Notes: generated by a model not told the origin, from the letters alone. A DNA stretch of 64,000 bases from Candidatus Baltobacteraceae bacterium (GCA_035502855.1 DATJTX010000039.1:90066-154065); one strand, 5' to 3'. Numbered from the stretch's first letter, positions 33,759 through 43,300 are shown. Numbers and translations: made by a program.

Positions 33759-36035
33759 GTGCCCGAATCCGTGACCTTAGAGGTCGGCGGGCGCACGATG
33801 GTCATCGAGACCGGCGAACTCGCGAAGCAAGCCAACGGCTCCGCGCTGATTCGTTACGGTGAACAGAATGTCGTGCTCTGCGCCGTCACTGCCTCACTCA
33901 AACCCCGTGAAGGCATCGACTTTTTCCCCCTAACCTGCGATTTCGAAGAGAAGATGTACGCGGCCGGAAAGATTCCGGGCGGCTACATCAAGCGCGAAGG
34001 GCGTCCGCCCGAGCACGCCGTGCTCAGCTCGCGTCAGATGGATCGCCCGATCCGTCCGCTCTTCCCCGATGGTTTCCAAAACGACGTGCAAGTCGTCGCG
34101 ACGGTGCTCTCGGTCGACCCCGAACTCGATCCCGACGTCCTGGGCATCTGTTCCGCCGGAGCGGCTTTGGCCGTTTCCGATATTCCGTTCGAGAAGCCGG
34201 TGGCCGGCGTGCGCGTCGGTCGCGACGAGAACGGTAACTACATCTGCAATCCGACGCTGCCGCAATACGAGAGCGGCGGCATGGACATCGTGATTGCCGG
34301 CACCGACGAAGCGATCATGATGGTCGAAGGCGGCGGGCACGAGATCTCCGAGGACGATTTCCTCGGCGCGGTCGAGTTCGCGCACAAAGAGATCAAGAAG
34401 ATCGTCAAAGCGATCAACCAGCTCGCGAAAAAAGCCGGCAAGGCCAAGCGCGAGTTTCCGCTCAAGAAGGTCAATGCGGAACTCGATAAGTGGGTGCGCA
34501 AAGCATTCGCGAAGGACGTCGCCAAAGCGATGCGTGTCGTCGAAAAGGGCGCGCGCGAAGAAGCGTTCGCGCAGCTCACCGTCGCAGAAGCGATCGCGCG
34601 CTGCGGCAAGAAAGACGACAACGTCTTAGCGCTGCTCGAGAACCCCGACACCGCCAAGGAGTTCGGCAAGATCATCAAGGCGATGGAAGAGGACGAGCTG
34701 CGCGTGATGGTCGTCGACGAGAAGATTCGTCCCGATGGCCGCACGCCGGACGAGATTCGTCCGATTTGGTCCAAAGTGCACGTCGTGCCCCGCGTCCACG
34801 GTTCGGGCATTTTCACCCGCGGACAGACGCAAGTCTTCACCGCCGCAACGCTCGGTTCGACCAGCGACGCGCAGCGGCTCGACGGCATCGTGGCGCTCGA
34901 AGACAAGCGCTACATGCACTTCTACAACTTCCCGCCGTTTTCGGTCGGTGAGACGCGCCCGATGCGCGGTCCCGGCCGTCGCGAGATCGGTCACGGCGCA
35001 CTCGCCGAGCGCGCGCTCGTGCCGGTGCTTCCGAAGAAGGAAGACTTCCCATACACGATGCGTCTGATGAGCGAAGTGCTCGAATCGAACGGATCGTCGT
35101 CGATGGCATCGGTCTGCGGCTCGACGCTCGCACTCATGGACGCGGGCGTTCCGATCACCGAGCACGTCGCGGGCGTCGCGATGGGTCTGATCCTCAAAGG
35201 CAAAGACTACGCGATCCTCACCGACATTCAAGGCCTCGAAGACGCGCTCGGTGAGATGGACTTCAAGGTCGCGGGAACCAAGAAGGGCATCACCGCGATC
35301 CAGATGGACATCAAAGTCCAAGGCATTACCGTGGAGATCATGCGCGAAGCGATGGCGCAAGCCAAGAAATCGCGCTTCTTCATCATCGACAAGCTCGCCG
35401 AAACGATTGCGCAGCCGCGCGCGGAACTTTCGAAGTACGCGCCGCGGATGATCGTTATCAAGATCGATCCGAACAAGATCAAGGACGTCATCGGACCGGG
35501 AGGCAAGATCATCAACAAGATCATTGCCGATACCGGCGTCGAGAAAATCGACATCGAGGACGACGGCACGGTCTTCATCACCTCGCTCGACGGTGAGAGC
35601 GGCGAGAAGGCTAAGGAAATCGTCGAAAACATCACCAAGGACGTCGTGGTCGGCCAGATCTACACCGGCACGGTCAAGCGCGTGATTCCGATCGGAGCCT
35701 TCGTCGAGATTCTTCCGGGTAAGGAAGGGCTCGTGCACATCAGCCAACTCGCTCCCGAGCGGGTGGCGAAAGTAGAAGACGTGCTCAACGTCGGCGACAC
35801 GACGCAAGTCAAGGTGATGGAAATCGACGGCCAAGGCCGCCTCAATCTCTCGCGCAAGGCGGTGCTCGCACCGGGATCGGAGACGAGCAGCGGCAGCCGC
35901 GGCAACGGTGAATTCCGTCCGCAGCGCCGTCAACGCGACGACGACGAACCCGCCGGCGCGCTTCCGGCCGGTGGACCCGGCGCGCCGCCGACTCGGCGCC
36001 GGCGCCGCCCGCAAGGCCGCCGCGACGAGGAGTAA
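33759..36035 (+). CDS. pnp: Polynucleotide phosphorylase
   Basis: 758 residues from GTG 33759 with AGGAG at 33750. Two RNase PH domains ([41 protein letters not shown]; second core with [24 protein letters not shown] and MAGVA-type GVAMGLI), then KH ([20 protein letters not shown]) and S1 ([33 protein letters not shown]). 3'-5' phosphorolytic RNA degradation; possible degradosome member. Longer than the 711-residue E. coli protein owing to a basic C-terminal tail ([14 protein letters not shown]). Followed by an intrinsic terminator. Confidence 0.98.
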   Translation: MPESVTLEVGGRTMVIETGELAKQANGSALIRYGEQNVVLCAVTASLKPREGIDFFPLTCDFEEKMYAAGKIPGGYIKREGRPPEHAVLSSRQMDRPIRPLFPDGFQNDVQVVATVLSVDPELDPDVLGICSAGAALAVSDIPFEKPVAGVRVGRDENGNYICNPTLPQYESGGMDIVIAGTDEAIMMVEGGGHEISEDDFLGAVEFAHKEIKKIVKAINQLAKKAGKAKREFPLKKVNAELDKWVRKAFAKDVAKAMRVVEKGAREEAFAQLTVAEAIARCGKKDDNVLALLENPDTAKEFGKIIKAMEEDELRVMVVDEKIRPDGRTPDEIRPIWSKVHVVPRVHGSGIFTRGQTQVFTAATLGSTSDAQRLDGIVALEDKRYMHFYNFPPFSVGETRPMRGPGRREIGHGALAERALVPVLPKKEDFPYTMRLMSEVLESNGSSSMASVCGSTLALMDAGVPITEHVAGVAMGLILKGKDYAILTDIQGLEDALGEMDFKVAGTKKGITAIQMDIKVQGITVEIMREAMAQAKKSRFFIIDKLAETIAQPRAELSKYAPRMIVIKIDPNKIKDVIGPGGKIINKIIADTGVEKIDIEDDGTVFITSLDGESGEKAKEIVENITKDVVVGQIYTGTVKRVIPIGAFVEILPGKEGLVHISQLAPERVAKVEDVLNVGDTTQVKVMEIDGQGRLNLSRKAVLAPGSETSSGSRGNGEFRPQRRQRDDDEPAGALPAGGPGAPPTRRRRRPQGRRDEE

Positions 36036-36055
36036 GCTCACTCGCGCTGATACAT

Positions 36056-36083
36056 GGGGCCCACGGTGACGTGGGTCCTTTTT
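36056..36083 (+). terminator. Intrinsic terminator of pnp
   Basis: Stem GGCCCACG / CGTGGGTC (one G-U pair) with a GTGA loop, followed by CTTTTT at 36078-36083, 21 bp beyond the pnp stop. Confidence 0.85.
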
Positions 36084-36158
36084 ATTAGGGCACCGAAGGA
36101 GGCTGCCCCTTGGCCGGCCCGAATTTCTACGCAAAGGCCGCTTCCAAGGAGGCTGGAT

Positions 36159-38267
36159 ATGCGCTTTATCCGTCAGCACTTCGCCGCAACGTCGGCCGCA
36201 CTCGTTCTGACGATCGGGCTCTGTGCGTGCGGAGGCGGCGGAGGTGCCTCCTCGATTCCGAGTACGGGCGGCGCGACCCAGCCCTCGCAGGGCAACGGCT
36301 CGGCCGACATGGTCATCAACATCCCGCCGAAATCGCAGACCAATACGCGCCTGCCGGCGTACATCTCCGCCGGTACGCAGTCGATCACGATTTCGCTGGT
36401 AAGCGGCAGCAAGACGACGCTGCTCGCAACCGTGAACCTCACGCCGGGCTCGTCGAATTGCACGACGCCCGCCGGGGGCGGACTGCAATGCACGGTCGCC
36501 GTCACCGCGCCCTTTGGCACCGACACGTTCTCGGTCTCGACCTACGCGCAGACCGGCGGCGCCGGCAGCGTGCTCTCGACCGGTGAAGTCCAGGCGACGC
36601 TGACGCTCGGTCAACCCGTGCCATCCGTCACGTTGGAACTCGACGGCGTCCCCGCGAGCGTTTCGCTCGCGCTCGGACAGTCTGAGTTGCCGGTTGGGAA
36701 CGCGGGCTCCACCGCCGTCATCGTGCAGGCATTGGACGCGAGCGGTAATCTCATCATCGGACCCGGCCTCTTCTCGACACCGATCACGCTTTCGATCACC
36801 GGCGACAGCTACGACACCCTCAAGCTTTCGTCGAGTTCGGTGACGTCGCCGGGACAAGTGGTGACGCTCAGTTACAACGGCGGAACGAACGTCGGGTCGA
36901 CCATCACGCCAAGCGGTTCGGGAATCGCCGGCACCCCGGCCACCTTCGCCGGTTCGGGCGGCAGCCTCACCCTGTATCAATATTACGATTCCACCAACCA
37001 GGTCTACGGTTACGAACCCGAAGATGTTGCCGCGTACCCGACGGGAACGACCGCGGTTCCAACCGCTGCAGTGCTATTCGACGAGCTTTATAGCAGTGCC
37101 AACGAATCATATTACGAGGGGATTGGAATCGCTTCGCCTTCGGGCATGGGAACGGTGTTTGTCGGCGACACCAGCGATCCGTTCAATCCGCCCGCCGCGG
37201 GATCGTTGACCATTCCCGGCATCACCGTCGTGCATGGAATGAGCGCGGATCTCAATACGGAAACGTTCCACGCTTACGACGACCTGGCGGTAAACAGCAG
37301 CGGCACACTTATCTATTATTCCGGCGCCTTCTCTACCGAATCGGACCCCAGCTGCGACGGTGAAGAGGAGAGCGGTACACTCGGGGTCCTCAACCCCGCT
37401 GCCGGAACGACGACGGAGTACCGCCTCGAGGGTTACCCGGGCACAATTCGGGTCGATAGCTCCGGCCGTGTATGGTGGATCGAGTCCACCGGCTCCTGCG
37501 GCGAAAGCACGCTGCTTCCCGGCGGAAACGATTATGCGATCGGAGAGCTCAACGGAACGACTGTAACGGAGACGACGTTTAGCGCCGCCGGACTCGCCAC
37601 CAACGGCTATCCCGCCGACATGTCGATCACGGCCAACGGTTCGCAGATGTTCATCGCGGACGAAGACGATAGCATCATCGAGGAGCTCCCGACCGCGACG
37701 TTGTCATCGCCCACCACCGTAACACTGAAGAACTCGCAGTATCCCTACGCGATCATGACCGCACCGAATGATGGTACGACAGCTTGGTTCGGCGGATACG
37801 ATCCGATGGACAACTATTTCTACGGCTACGTTTCGGGTTCGAACGCGCTCTCGACGTTTTCGGAGGTCGCGTTCCCGATCAACTACTTCTACAGCTACGA
37901 CCTGACCTATGCGGACGGCAGCTTCTGGGCAGCCGGCAGCGACCCAGCAACCGGTATCGGGCGCATCTCCGGTCTTTCGACCGGAGCGCCGTTGAACGAA
38001 TACTATGCCATGCCTGTCACGGGAGAAGGCGACGACGACTGCGATGGATTCCAGGAATTGCTGGGAATCTCGGCCGGGTCGGGATACGTCGTTGCCGTCG
38101 ACGACGACTGCTACAACATCGACTTCTTCCAGTACGGGGCACCGAGTAGCGGCAACGTCACCTACACGAGCCGGCGCATCGGATCGGCAATCACACGTCC
38201 CGCCGGAAAGCGCGTGCAGCGCGGATACCACGCACCCGATCCCCGGGCCGCGAGAAGACATCCGTAG
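36159..38267 (+). CDS. Lipoprotein with beta-propeller (virginiamycin B lyase-like) domain
   Basis: 702 residues from ATG 36159, which has AAGGAGG at 36146. Signal peptide with lipobox (ALVLTIGLCACGGGGG), so a lipid-anchored envelope protein. Residues ~60-290 look like Ig-like beta-sandwich segments (VTLELDGVPASVSLALGQSELPVG); residues ~300-690 contain repeated blades of the Vgb/NHL type (DLAVNSSGTLIYYSGAF, IRVDSSGRVWWIESTG, DMSITANGSQMFIADEDDS, YDLTYADGSFWAAGSD). Propellers of this class bind ligands or are lyases; no catalytic residues are evident, so an enzymatic role is not claimed. Stop overlaps the following GTG by one base. Confidence 0.8.
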   Translation: MRFIRQHFAATSAALVLTIGLCACGGGGGASSIPSTGGATQPSQGNGSADMVINIPPKSQTNTRLPAYISAGTQSITISLVSGSKTTLLATVNLTPGSSNCTTPAGGGLQCTVAVTAPFGTDTFSVSTYAQTGGAGSVLSTGEVQATLTLGQPVPSVTLELDGVPASVSLALGQSELPVGNAGSTAVIVQALDASGNLIIGPGLFSTPITLSITGDSYDTLKLSSSSVTSPGQVVTLSYNGGTNVGSTITPSGSGIAGTPATFAGSGGSLTLYQYYDSTNQVYGYEPEDVAAYPTGTTAVPTAAVLFDELYSSANESYYEGIGIASPSGMGTVFVGDTSDPFNPPAAGSLTIPGITVVHGMSADLNTETFHAYDDLAVNSSGTLIYYSGAFSTESDPSCDGEEESGTLGVLNPAAGTTTEYRLEGYPGTIRVDSSGRVWWIESTGSCGESTLLPGGNDYAIGELNGTTVTETTFSAAGLATNGYPADMSITANGSQMFIADEDDSIIEELPTATLSSPTTVTLKNSQYPYAIMTAPNDGTTAWFGGYDPMDNYFYGYVSGSNALSTFSEVAFPINYFYSYDLTYADGSFWAAGSDPATGIGRISGLSTGAPLNEYYAMPVTGEGDDDCDGFQELLGISAGSGYVVAVDDDCYNIDFFQYGAPSSGNVTYTSRRIGSAITRPAGKRVQRGYHAPDPRAARRHP

Positions 38268-38683
38268 TGCGCGTGAACTGGGCGGCCGTCATCGTTTCCG
38301 CGATCGTGTTCTTTCTCTTCGGCTGGCTCTGGTACGATATGCTGTTCAAAACCGTCTGGTCGGCTTCGATAACGGCGACATCGGTTCACGCGTTGTCGAT
38401 GGGTGGTGCGCCGGCGTATCAACTGATCGTCGCGGTGGTGATGGCGTTCTTTCTGGCATACGGCGTGGCGCGCATTTTGCAGTGGCGTGGCCGCGTTGGT
38501 CCGCTCGAGGGCGCGTGGATCGGGTTCGCGTTCGGACTCCTGATCTTCGGGTCGATGACCTGGCTGAGCTATGCCTATTCCGGCTGGGGGCCAACGCTCG
38601 GCTTCATCAACGTCGGCTACGTCGCGATCGGGATGGCGATTCAAGGCGCGATCCTTAGTGCGTGGCCGCAGCAAGGAACCTGA
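38267..38683 (+). CDS. DUF1761-like membrane protein
   Basis: 138 residues from GTG 38267, overlapping the lipoprotein stop by one base. Four hydrophobic helices: VNWAAVIVSAIVFFLFGWLWYDMLF at the N-terminus, YQLIVAVVMAFFLAYGVARIL, LEGAWIGFAFGLLIFGSMTWLSY, and FINVGYVAIGMAIQGAILSAW. VNW...FFLGWLWY is the DUF1761 signature. Function is unknown in the family; here it may be co-expressed with the lipoprotein. Confidence 0.8.
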   Translation: MRVNWAAVIVSAIVFFLFGWLWYDMLFKTVWSASITATSVHALSMGGAPAYQLIVAVVMAFFLAYGVARILQWRGRVGPLEGAWIGFAFGLLIFGSMTWLSYAYSGWGPTLGFINVGYVAIGMAIQGAILSAWPQQGT

Positions 38684-38697
38684 GGCTTCCTCTTACT

Positions 38698-38729
38698 TGA
38701 TATAAGCTCTCAAATGAGAGGTTATATCA
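38698..38729. promoter_or_regulatory. 32-bp interrupted palindrome upstream of the regulator/efflux operon
   Basis: Outer arms TGATATAA / TTATATCA, one mismatch, inner arms CTCTC / GAGAG and an AAAT loop. It lies 28 bp before the small regulator gene. It may be the operator for that regulator, or a hairpin ending the DUF1761 transcript; lack of a T-run favours the operator reading. Confidence 0.55.
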
Positions 38730-38756
38730 TTTTGCCGACGAAACCCGTACGGCGCC

Positions 38757-39020
38757 ATGGAAGTACGTTGCCACGTGGGTTCGTTCGAAGAAGGTGTCCT
38801 CCGGGTGCTCTACGAGGCCCCTGCGAGCGCCTGCGAGTGCGCCGCCGCTCTCCTTCACTACGGCTACGCGACCGAGGTCGTGACCGGCGAGGTCGAGGCG
38901 CTGCTCGACGACCTCGTGAAGCGTGGCTGCGCTTTCGTCGTGGGCGAGGGAATGCCGGAACGTTACGCGCTGAGCGCGGCCGGCAGCGAGCGCCTCGCAT
39001 CCCTGGTCGAGACGGCGTAA
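38757..39020 (+). CDS. Small winged-helix-like regulator
   Basis: 87 residues. FEEGVLRVLYEAPASACECAAALLHYGYATEVVTGEVEALLDDLVKRGCAFVVGEGMPERYALSAAGSERLA reads as a single winged helix of the PadR/MarR style: three helices and a wing with RYALSAAG. Starts 3 bp before the DHA2 gene ends its leader; the efflux gene begins 3 bp downstream of its stop. Probably controls the efflux operon together with the TetR protein at its 3' end. Assignment to a named family is uncertain. Confidence 0.65.
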   Translation: MEVRCHVGSFEEGVLRVLYEAPASACECAAALLHYGYATEVVTGEVEALLDDLVKRGCAFVVGEGMPERYALSAAGSERLASLVETA

Positions 39021-39023
39021 GCC

Positions 39024-40505
39024 TTGACGCGTTCGCAGTTTTTCATCACGGTGACCGTGATGCTCGGCGTCTTCATGGCGATCGTCGACATGACGATCGT
39101 CAACGTCGCGCTGCCGACGATCGCCGGCAATCTGGGTTGTTCGCTCGATGATGCTGCGTGGGTTGCGACAGGGTACATCCTCGCGGCCGTTATCGTGATG
39201 CCCCTCAACGGCTGGCTCACCGCCTACCTCGGGCGCAAGACGTTTTACTGCTCCGCGATCGCGATCTTCACGTTTGCGTCGTTTTTGTGCGGCATGGCGC
39301 ACAATATCGTGCTGCTGACGGTGTGCCGGATGCTGCAGGGCCTCGGCGGCGGTGTACTTCAGCCGACCGCGCAAGCGATTTTGTTCGAAACGTTCGGCCC
39401 GAAACGCTCGGCGGGAGCGATGGCGATCTTCGGGTTGGGAATCATGGTGGCGCCGGCACTTGGACCGGTCATGGGCGGCTACATCGTCGACAATGCGTCG
39501 TGGCCGTTGATCTTTTTCATCAACCTGCCGGTTGGCATCGTCACGTTCCTGATGGCTCTTGCCTTCATTCCGACGCCGCACTACATCGCGCGCGCACGGC
39601 GCGAGATCGACTGGCCGGCGCTCGGTCTACTCGCGGTCGGACTCATCTCACTCCAGTACGTGCTCGAGCGCGGACAACACGAAGACTGGTGGAGTTCGAA
39701 TACGATCGTCACGCTCGCGATCGTCACCGTCGTCGCGCTGGCGATCTTCGGCATCAAGACGGCACGCGATCGAAGTCCGCTCGTCAACTTGAAAATCTTC
39801 CGCATTCCCTCGTTTTCCTTGGGCAACGTCATCCTCTTCGTGCTCGGCTTCGGGCTCTTCGGCAGCGAGCTGATCGTGCCGCTCTTCTTCCAAACCATCC
39901 TCGGCATGACGGCACTCGATTCGGGCGAGGCGCTCGTCCCGGGTGCGATCGCCACGGCGGTCGCAATGATCGTCACGACCCGCCTGGTCAACAAAATCGA
40001 TGCGCGCATTCTCCTGGTGCTTGGCGCCCTGTGCGCCGCCCTTGCGAATTGGCAGCTCGGCGGCTTGACGGAGAGCGCCGGGATGGACAACACGTTCTGG
40101 CCGCGGACGTTAATCGGCTTTGGTATGGGCCTGCTCTTTGTGCCGCTCACGCAACTGATGCTCTCGAAGGTGCCGCGCGAAGAACTTGCCGGCGCAACCG
40201 GTCTCTCGCAGCTGATTCGCCAGTTGGGGGGCAGTCTCGGCATCGCGATCATCACCACGCTGCTCACGCGCGAGACGGCGATCGCGTGGTCGGGGCTCGC
40301 CGGCGGCATCACGCAAACGCATGGCGCCTCGATCGCGACCCTGACGAGTTTGCTCTCGCAAGCTGCAAGCGTTTCTGCCTTTGATTACATCTTCCGGCTT
40401 TGCGCGCTGCTGTTCATCGCAGCGATTCCGCTGATTGCCTTCGTGCAGTACGGGCCGCCCGCGCGAACGGCAGAATCCGCCGCGCCGATGGCCGAGGCCG
40501 CGTAA
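39024..40505 (+). CDS. DHA2-family drug:H+ antiporter (EmrB/QacA type)
   Basis: 493 residues from a TTG at 39024. Fourteen hydrophobic helices. Signatures: LGVFMAIVDMTIVNVALPTIAG (motif D1), WVATGYILAAVIVMPLNGWLTAYLGRKTFY (motif A), LCRMLQGLGGG-type motif B (VCRMLQGLGGGVLQPTAQAIL) and APALGPVMGGYIVDNASWPLIFFINLPVGI (motif C of drug antiporters). Exports drugs or toxic metabolites. Sits between the small regulator and the TetR gene (TAATG overlap), a common layout for an inducible efflux operon. Confidence 0.93.
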   Translation: MTRSQFFITVTVMLGVFMAIVDMTIVNVALPTIAGNLGCSLDDAAWVATGYILAAVIVMPLNGWLTAYLGRKTFYCSAIAIFTFASFLCGMAHNIVLLTVCRMLQGLGGGVLQPTAQAILFETFGPKRSAGAMAIFGLGIMVAPALGPVMGGYIVDNASWPLIFFINLPVGIVTFLMALAFIPTPHYIARARREIDWPALGLLAVGLISLQYVLERGQHEDWWSSNTIVTLAIVTVVALAIFGIKTARDRSPLVNLKIFRIPSFSLGNVILFVLGFGLFGSELIVPLFFQTILGMTALDSGEALVPGAIATAVAMIVTTRLVNKIDARILLVLGALCAALANWQLGGLTESAGMDNTFWPRTLIGFGMGLLFVPLTQLMLSKVPREELAGATGLSQLIRQLGGSLGIAIITTLLTRETAIAWSGLAGGITQTHGASIATLTSLLSQAASVSAFDYIFRLCALLFIAAIPLIAFVQYGPPARTAESAAPMAEAA

Positions 40506-41095
40506 TGGCGGGACTTCGCGAACGAAAGAAAGAGCACGTTCGCACGACGATTCAGCGCGAAGCCTTGCGGCTCTTCACCGAGCAAGGCTTCGAACAAACC
40601 ACGGTCGAGCAGATCGCCGAGGCCGCCGGCATCTCGCCCGCGACGTTCTACCGGTACTTCACTTCGAAAGAAGATTCGGTCGTCACCGACGAGTACGATC
40701 CGATCGTCATTCAGGCACTCATGGAGCGTCCTGCCGACGAACCGGCGATCGATTCGGTGCGCGCCGTGATGACCGGCGTGCTTGCAAAGTATTTCGATCG
40801 CGATCGCGATCTGCTCGCCGCCCGGCACCAGCTGCTCCGAAAGACGCCTTCGCTGCAAGTCGCCTCGTTCGAAGAGCAGGAGCGAGCGACCGAGCTGTTC
40901 TCTGCGCTTATCGCGCGCCACTTGCGGCGACCGGCGAACGATCTCGACGTGCGCATCGCCTGCGGAGCGGTCACCGGCGCGCTGCGCGAGGCCGTCGGGC
41001 TGTGGTTCGCTCAGGGCGCAACCGGCGGCGAACAGCGCATCCGCGAGGTGCTCAACCACGCAATCGACCGCGTCGAAAGCGCGCTGCGCTTTTGA
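40505..41095 (+). CDS. TetR-family transcriptional repressor
   Basis: 196 residues. N-terminal TetR helix-turn-helix: RTTIQREALRLFTEQGFEQTTVEQIAEAAGISPATFYRYFTSKEDSV. The C-terminal ligand-binding domain is not further classified. Its ATG overlaps the efflux gene stop (TAATG). A perfect 21-bp palindrome starts 6 bp after its stop codon, upstream of the VOC/SDR genes, making those genes a likely target along with its own operon. Confidence 0.93.
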   Translation: MAGLRERKKEHVRTTIQREALRLFTEQGFEQTTVEQIAEAAGISPATFYRYFTSKEDSVVTDEYDPIVIQALMERPADEPAIDSVRAVMTGVLAKYFDRDRDLLAARHQLLRKTPSLQVASFEEQERATELFSALIARHLRRPANDLDVRIACGAVTGALREAVGLWFAQGATGGEQRIREVLNHAIDRVESALRF

Positions 41096-41100
41096 CGTAA

Positions 41101-41121
41101 ATATGACAGCGGCTGTCATAT
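41101..41121. promoter_or_regulatory. Perfect palindromic operator, probable TetR site
   Basis: Arms ATATGACAGC and GCTGTCATAT with a single central G. TTGACG at 41091-41096 and CATATA at 41116-41121 could be -35 and -10 hexamers of the VOC promoter (19-bp spacer), so a bound repressor would block it. The position next to the TetR gene supports the link. Confidence 0.75.
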
Positions 41122-41173
41122 AAGCAGTCGTATGCTCACGCTATACACCTGACGCCAACGCAAGGAGCATCCC

Positions 41174-41944
41174 GTGAGCGTCCACTCCACGCCCCTCTCC
41201 GCGACCGCGATTGTCGGCACCGATCTGGTCGGCTGCACGGTCCGCGACCTGCAGAAATCACTGGCGTTTTACCGCGACACACTGGGCCTGATCCCATCCG
41301 TCTCGAGCGAGAACGGCGTCGAATTTCACCTTCCGGACGGCTCGACGTTTGGTTTGTGGCAGCCGCCCGAGCCGGGCGAGTTCGAACCCGGCTTCGGCGT
41401 GATGTTCACCGTTGCCGACGCAGCGAGCGCCGCCAAGCACATTCGCGAGCGCGGCGGCACGAGCAGCGACGTGATGGAAGGGCCGACCTGCAACATGGCC
41501 GTGGTCACCGATAACGAGGGCCACGGCGTGATGATGCACCAGAAGAAATCACGCGACGAACATCGCCCGCCGGCTCAGGAACGCACGCCGACGACGATCC
41601 ACGGTATCGACATGGCCGGCTACCTCGTCGCGGAACCGCAAGGCGCGATCGCGTTCTATCGCGACGTGCTCGGCCTGGTTCCGACTGACGTCAATCCCGC
41701 GGGCCGCGGGGCCGAATTCGAACTGGCCGACGGTTCGACGTTCGGCGTGTGGCGCACGCCGGATGCGCAGCAATGCGGATTCGTGATGTTCGCCATCGAC
41801 GACGCGCGGACGAAGGCCGAAGAGCTGCGCGCGCGCGGCTTGCGCCTCACCGACCTCACCGAAACGCCGAACTGCTTCATGGCATTCGGGCCCGATCCCG
41901 AAGGCACCGCGGTCATCATCCACCAACGAAAGGGGAATGGCTAA
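41174..41944 (+). CDS. Two-domain VOC (glyoxalase-fold) protein
   Basis: 256 residues, two tandem VOC domains: residues ~12-125 (GTDLVGCTVRDLQKSLAFYRDTLGLIPSV and NMAVVTDNEGHGVMMHQKK) and ~145-255 (HGIDMAGYLVAEPQGAIAFYRDVLGLVPTD and FGPDPEGTAVIIHQRK). AAGGAG lies 8 bases before the start. VOC proteins include glyoxalases, extradiol dioxygenases and antibiotic-binding proteins; two-domain forms often bind or modify small hydrophobic compounds. Downstream of the TetR operator, which suggests induction by a xenobiotic. Overlaps the SDR by 8 bp. Confidence 0.87.
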   Translation: MSVHSTPLSATAIVGTDLVGCTVRDLQKSLAFYRDTLGLIPSVSSENGVEFHLPDGSTFGLWQPPEPGEFEPGFGVMFTVADAASAAKHIRERGGTSSDVMEGPTCNMAVVTDNEGHGVMMHQKKSRDEHRPPAQERTPTTIHGIDMAGYLVAEPQGAIAFYRDVLGLVPTDVNPAGRGAEFELADGSTFGVWRTPDAQQCGFVMFAIDDARTKAEELRARGLRLTDLTETPNCFMAFGPDPEGTAVIIHQRKGNG

Positions 41945-42776
41945 CGACGCGGCCCTCGTCACCGGCGCATCGACCGGCATCGGTCACGCGATAACATTGC
42001 TGCTTGCGCGCAGCGGCTATACGGTGTACGCCGGCGTGCGCAAAGAAGCCGATCGCCAGCGCCTCGAATCGGAACACGAGCGTATTCACCCGGTCATTCT
42101 CGACGTGCGGGTTCCCGCCGACATCGCGCGTGCGGTGCAGAACCTGCGCGAGGCCGGCGATACGCTCGTGGGCCTGGTCAACAACGCCGGCATCGCGGTC
42201 GGCGGTCCGCTCGAGTTTCTTCCGATCGAAGCGCTGCGCAACCAATTCGAAATCAACGTGATTGCGCCGGTCGCGATGACGCAGGCGGTTCTGCCGCTGT
42301 TGCGCGAATCGCGCGGACGCATCGTCAACATCGGATCGATCGCCGGACGGATGGCGGCTCCGTTCATCGGGCCGTACAGCGCATCCAAATCCGCGATCGC
42401 CGCGCTGACCGACGCATTGCGGCAAGAGCTCGCGCCGTTCGGCATCGGCGTCTCGTTGCTCGAGTTCGCCTCGGTGAAGACACCGATTTGGGAGAAGGGC
42501 CGCGCCGGACGCGACGCGCTGGTCGCCGCGATGCCGCCGCAGGCGATGACGTACTATGGAACGCTGGCCGAGGCGATCATCGCCGTGACGAATGCCGAGG
42601 AACGCGAGGGGATGAGTCCGCAGACCATCGCGAACACGGTGCTGGCCGCACTGCGCGCGCCCAAGCCGCGCGAGCGCTACGTGATCGGCCGCAAAGCCAA
42701 GATTCAAACCGTCGTCGCGATGCTGCCGGCGCGCACGCGGGACGCGTTGGTCAAGCGCGTCATGAAGCTTCCGTGA
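41937..42776 (+). CDS. Short-chain dehydrogenase/reductase
   Basis: 279 residues. Complete SDR set: AALVTGASTGIGHAITLLLARSG, NNAGIAVGGPLEF, catalytic Ser in RIVNIGSIAGRMAAPF and the YxxxK in GPYSASKSAIAALTDALRQEL. C-terminal extension as in retinol-dehydrogenase-like SDRs. Overlaps the VOC gene by 8 bp and the following DUF1311 protein by 4 bp. Probably reduces or oxidises the same substrate class as handled by the operon; the substrate is not identifiable. Confidence 0.93.
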   Translation: MANDAALVTGASTGIGHAITLLLARSGYTVYAGVRKEADRQRLESEHERIHPVILDVRVPADIARAVQNLREAGDTLVGLVNNAGIAVGGPLEFLPIEALRNQFEINVIAPVAMTQAVLPLLRESRGRIVNIGSIAGRMAAPFIGPYSASKSAIAALTDALRQELAPFGIGVSLLEFASVKTPIWEKGRAGRDALVAAMPPQAMTYYGTLAEAIIAVTNAEEREGMSPQTIANTVLAALRAPKPRERYVIGRKAKIQTVVAMLPARTRDALVKRVMKLP

Positions 42777-43300
42777 TCGGACTCCTTCTCGCCGCCGCAC
42801 TGAATTGTGGAAGCACGGCGACGCAGGTCGATCTCGATTTCTGCGCGCAGGCCGAGCAGCAGCGTGCCGATCGCGACGAGCGGGCGACGCTTGCCGCTCG
42901 TCCGCGCGAGGCGTCGCTCACCGAAGGACTCTGGCGCGACGAACGCCGGAGAACCTGCGCGTATTACTACGATGCGTACCGCGACGGTTCGATGGCGCCG
43001 ATGCTCTACTCACAATGCCTCGCGCATTCGGCCGAAGCACGGACGCGCGATCTGCGTGCTCTGCGCAGCGGGTTTCCGCCGGGCGACGGTGCGAAGGCGA
43101 TTGCCGAAGAACAGCGCGTGTACGGTCTGCTCGAGCTGCTCCTCACACCGCACCAACGATCGCTTCTGGCCGGATCCGAAACTGCGTGGGTGCGTTACCG
43201 GCGCATCCTCTGCAGGCATAGCGCGAACTGCAACGCGCAGCTCGCCGCCTTTCGAACGCAAGAACTCAAGGATTCGTGGCTCGCGGAACCGTTTTGGTGA
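42773..43300 (+). CDS. DUF1311/LprI-like periplasmic protein
   Basis: 175 residues from GTG 42773 (GTGA overlap with the SDR stop). N-terminal hydrophobic start (MIGLLLAAALNCGS), possibly a short signal peptide or lipobox. The C-terminal part LEL...TPHQRSLLAGSETAWVRYRRILC matches the DUF1311 pattern (L..S..AW..YR...C), a family that includes lysozyme inhibitors such as LprI. Six Cys residues suggest disulfides in the envelope. Function here unknown. Confidence 0.7.
   Translation: MIGLLLAAALNCGSTATQVDLDFCAQAEQQRADRDERATLAARPREASLTEGLWRDERRRTCAYYYDAYRDGSMAPMLYSQCLAHSAEARTRDLRALRSGFPPGDGAKAIAEEQRVYGLLELLLTPHQRSLLAGSETAWVRYRRILCRHSANCNAQLAAFRTQELKDSWLAEPFW

Noticed and set aside
34626..36980. 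A 784-residue antisense ORF covering pnp and the lipoprotein start
   Set aside because: High-GC shadow frame opposite well-conserved genes; composition rich in Arg/Asp/His with no domain.
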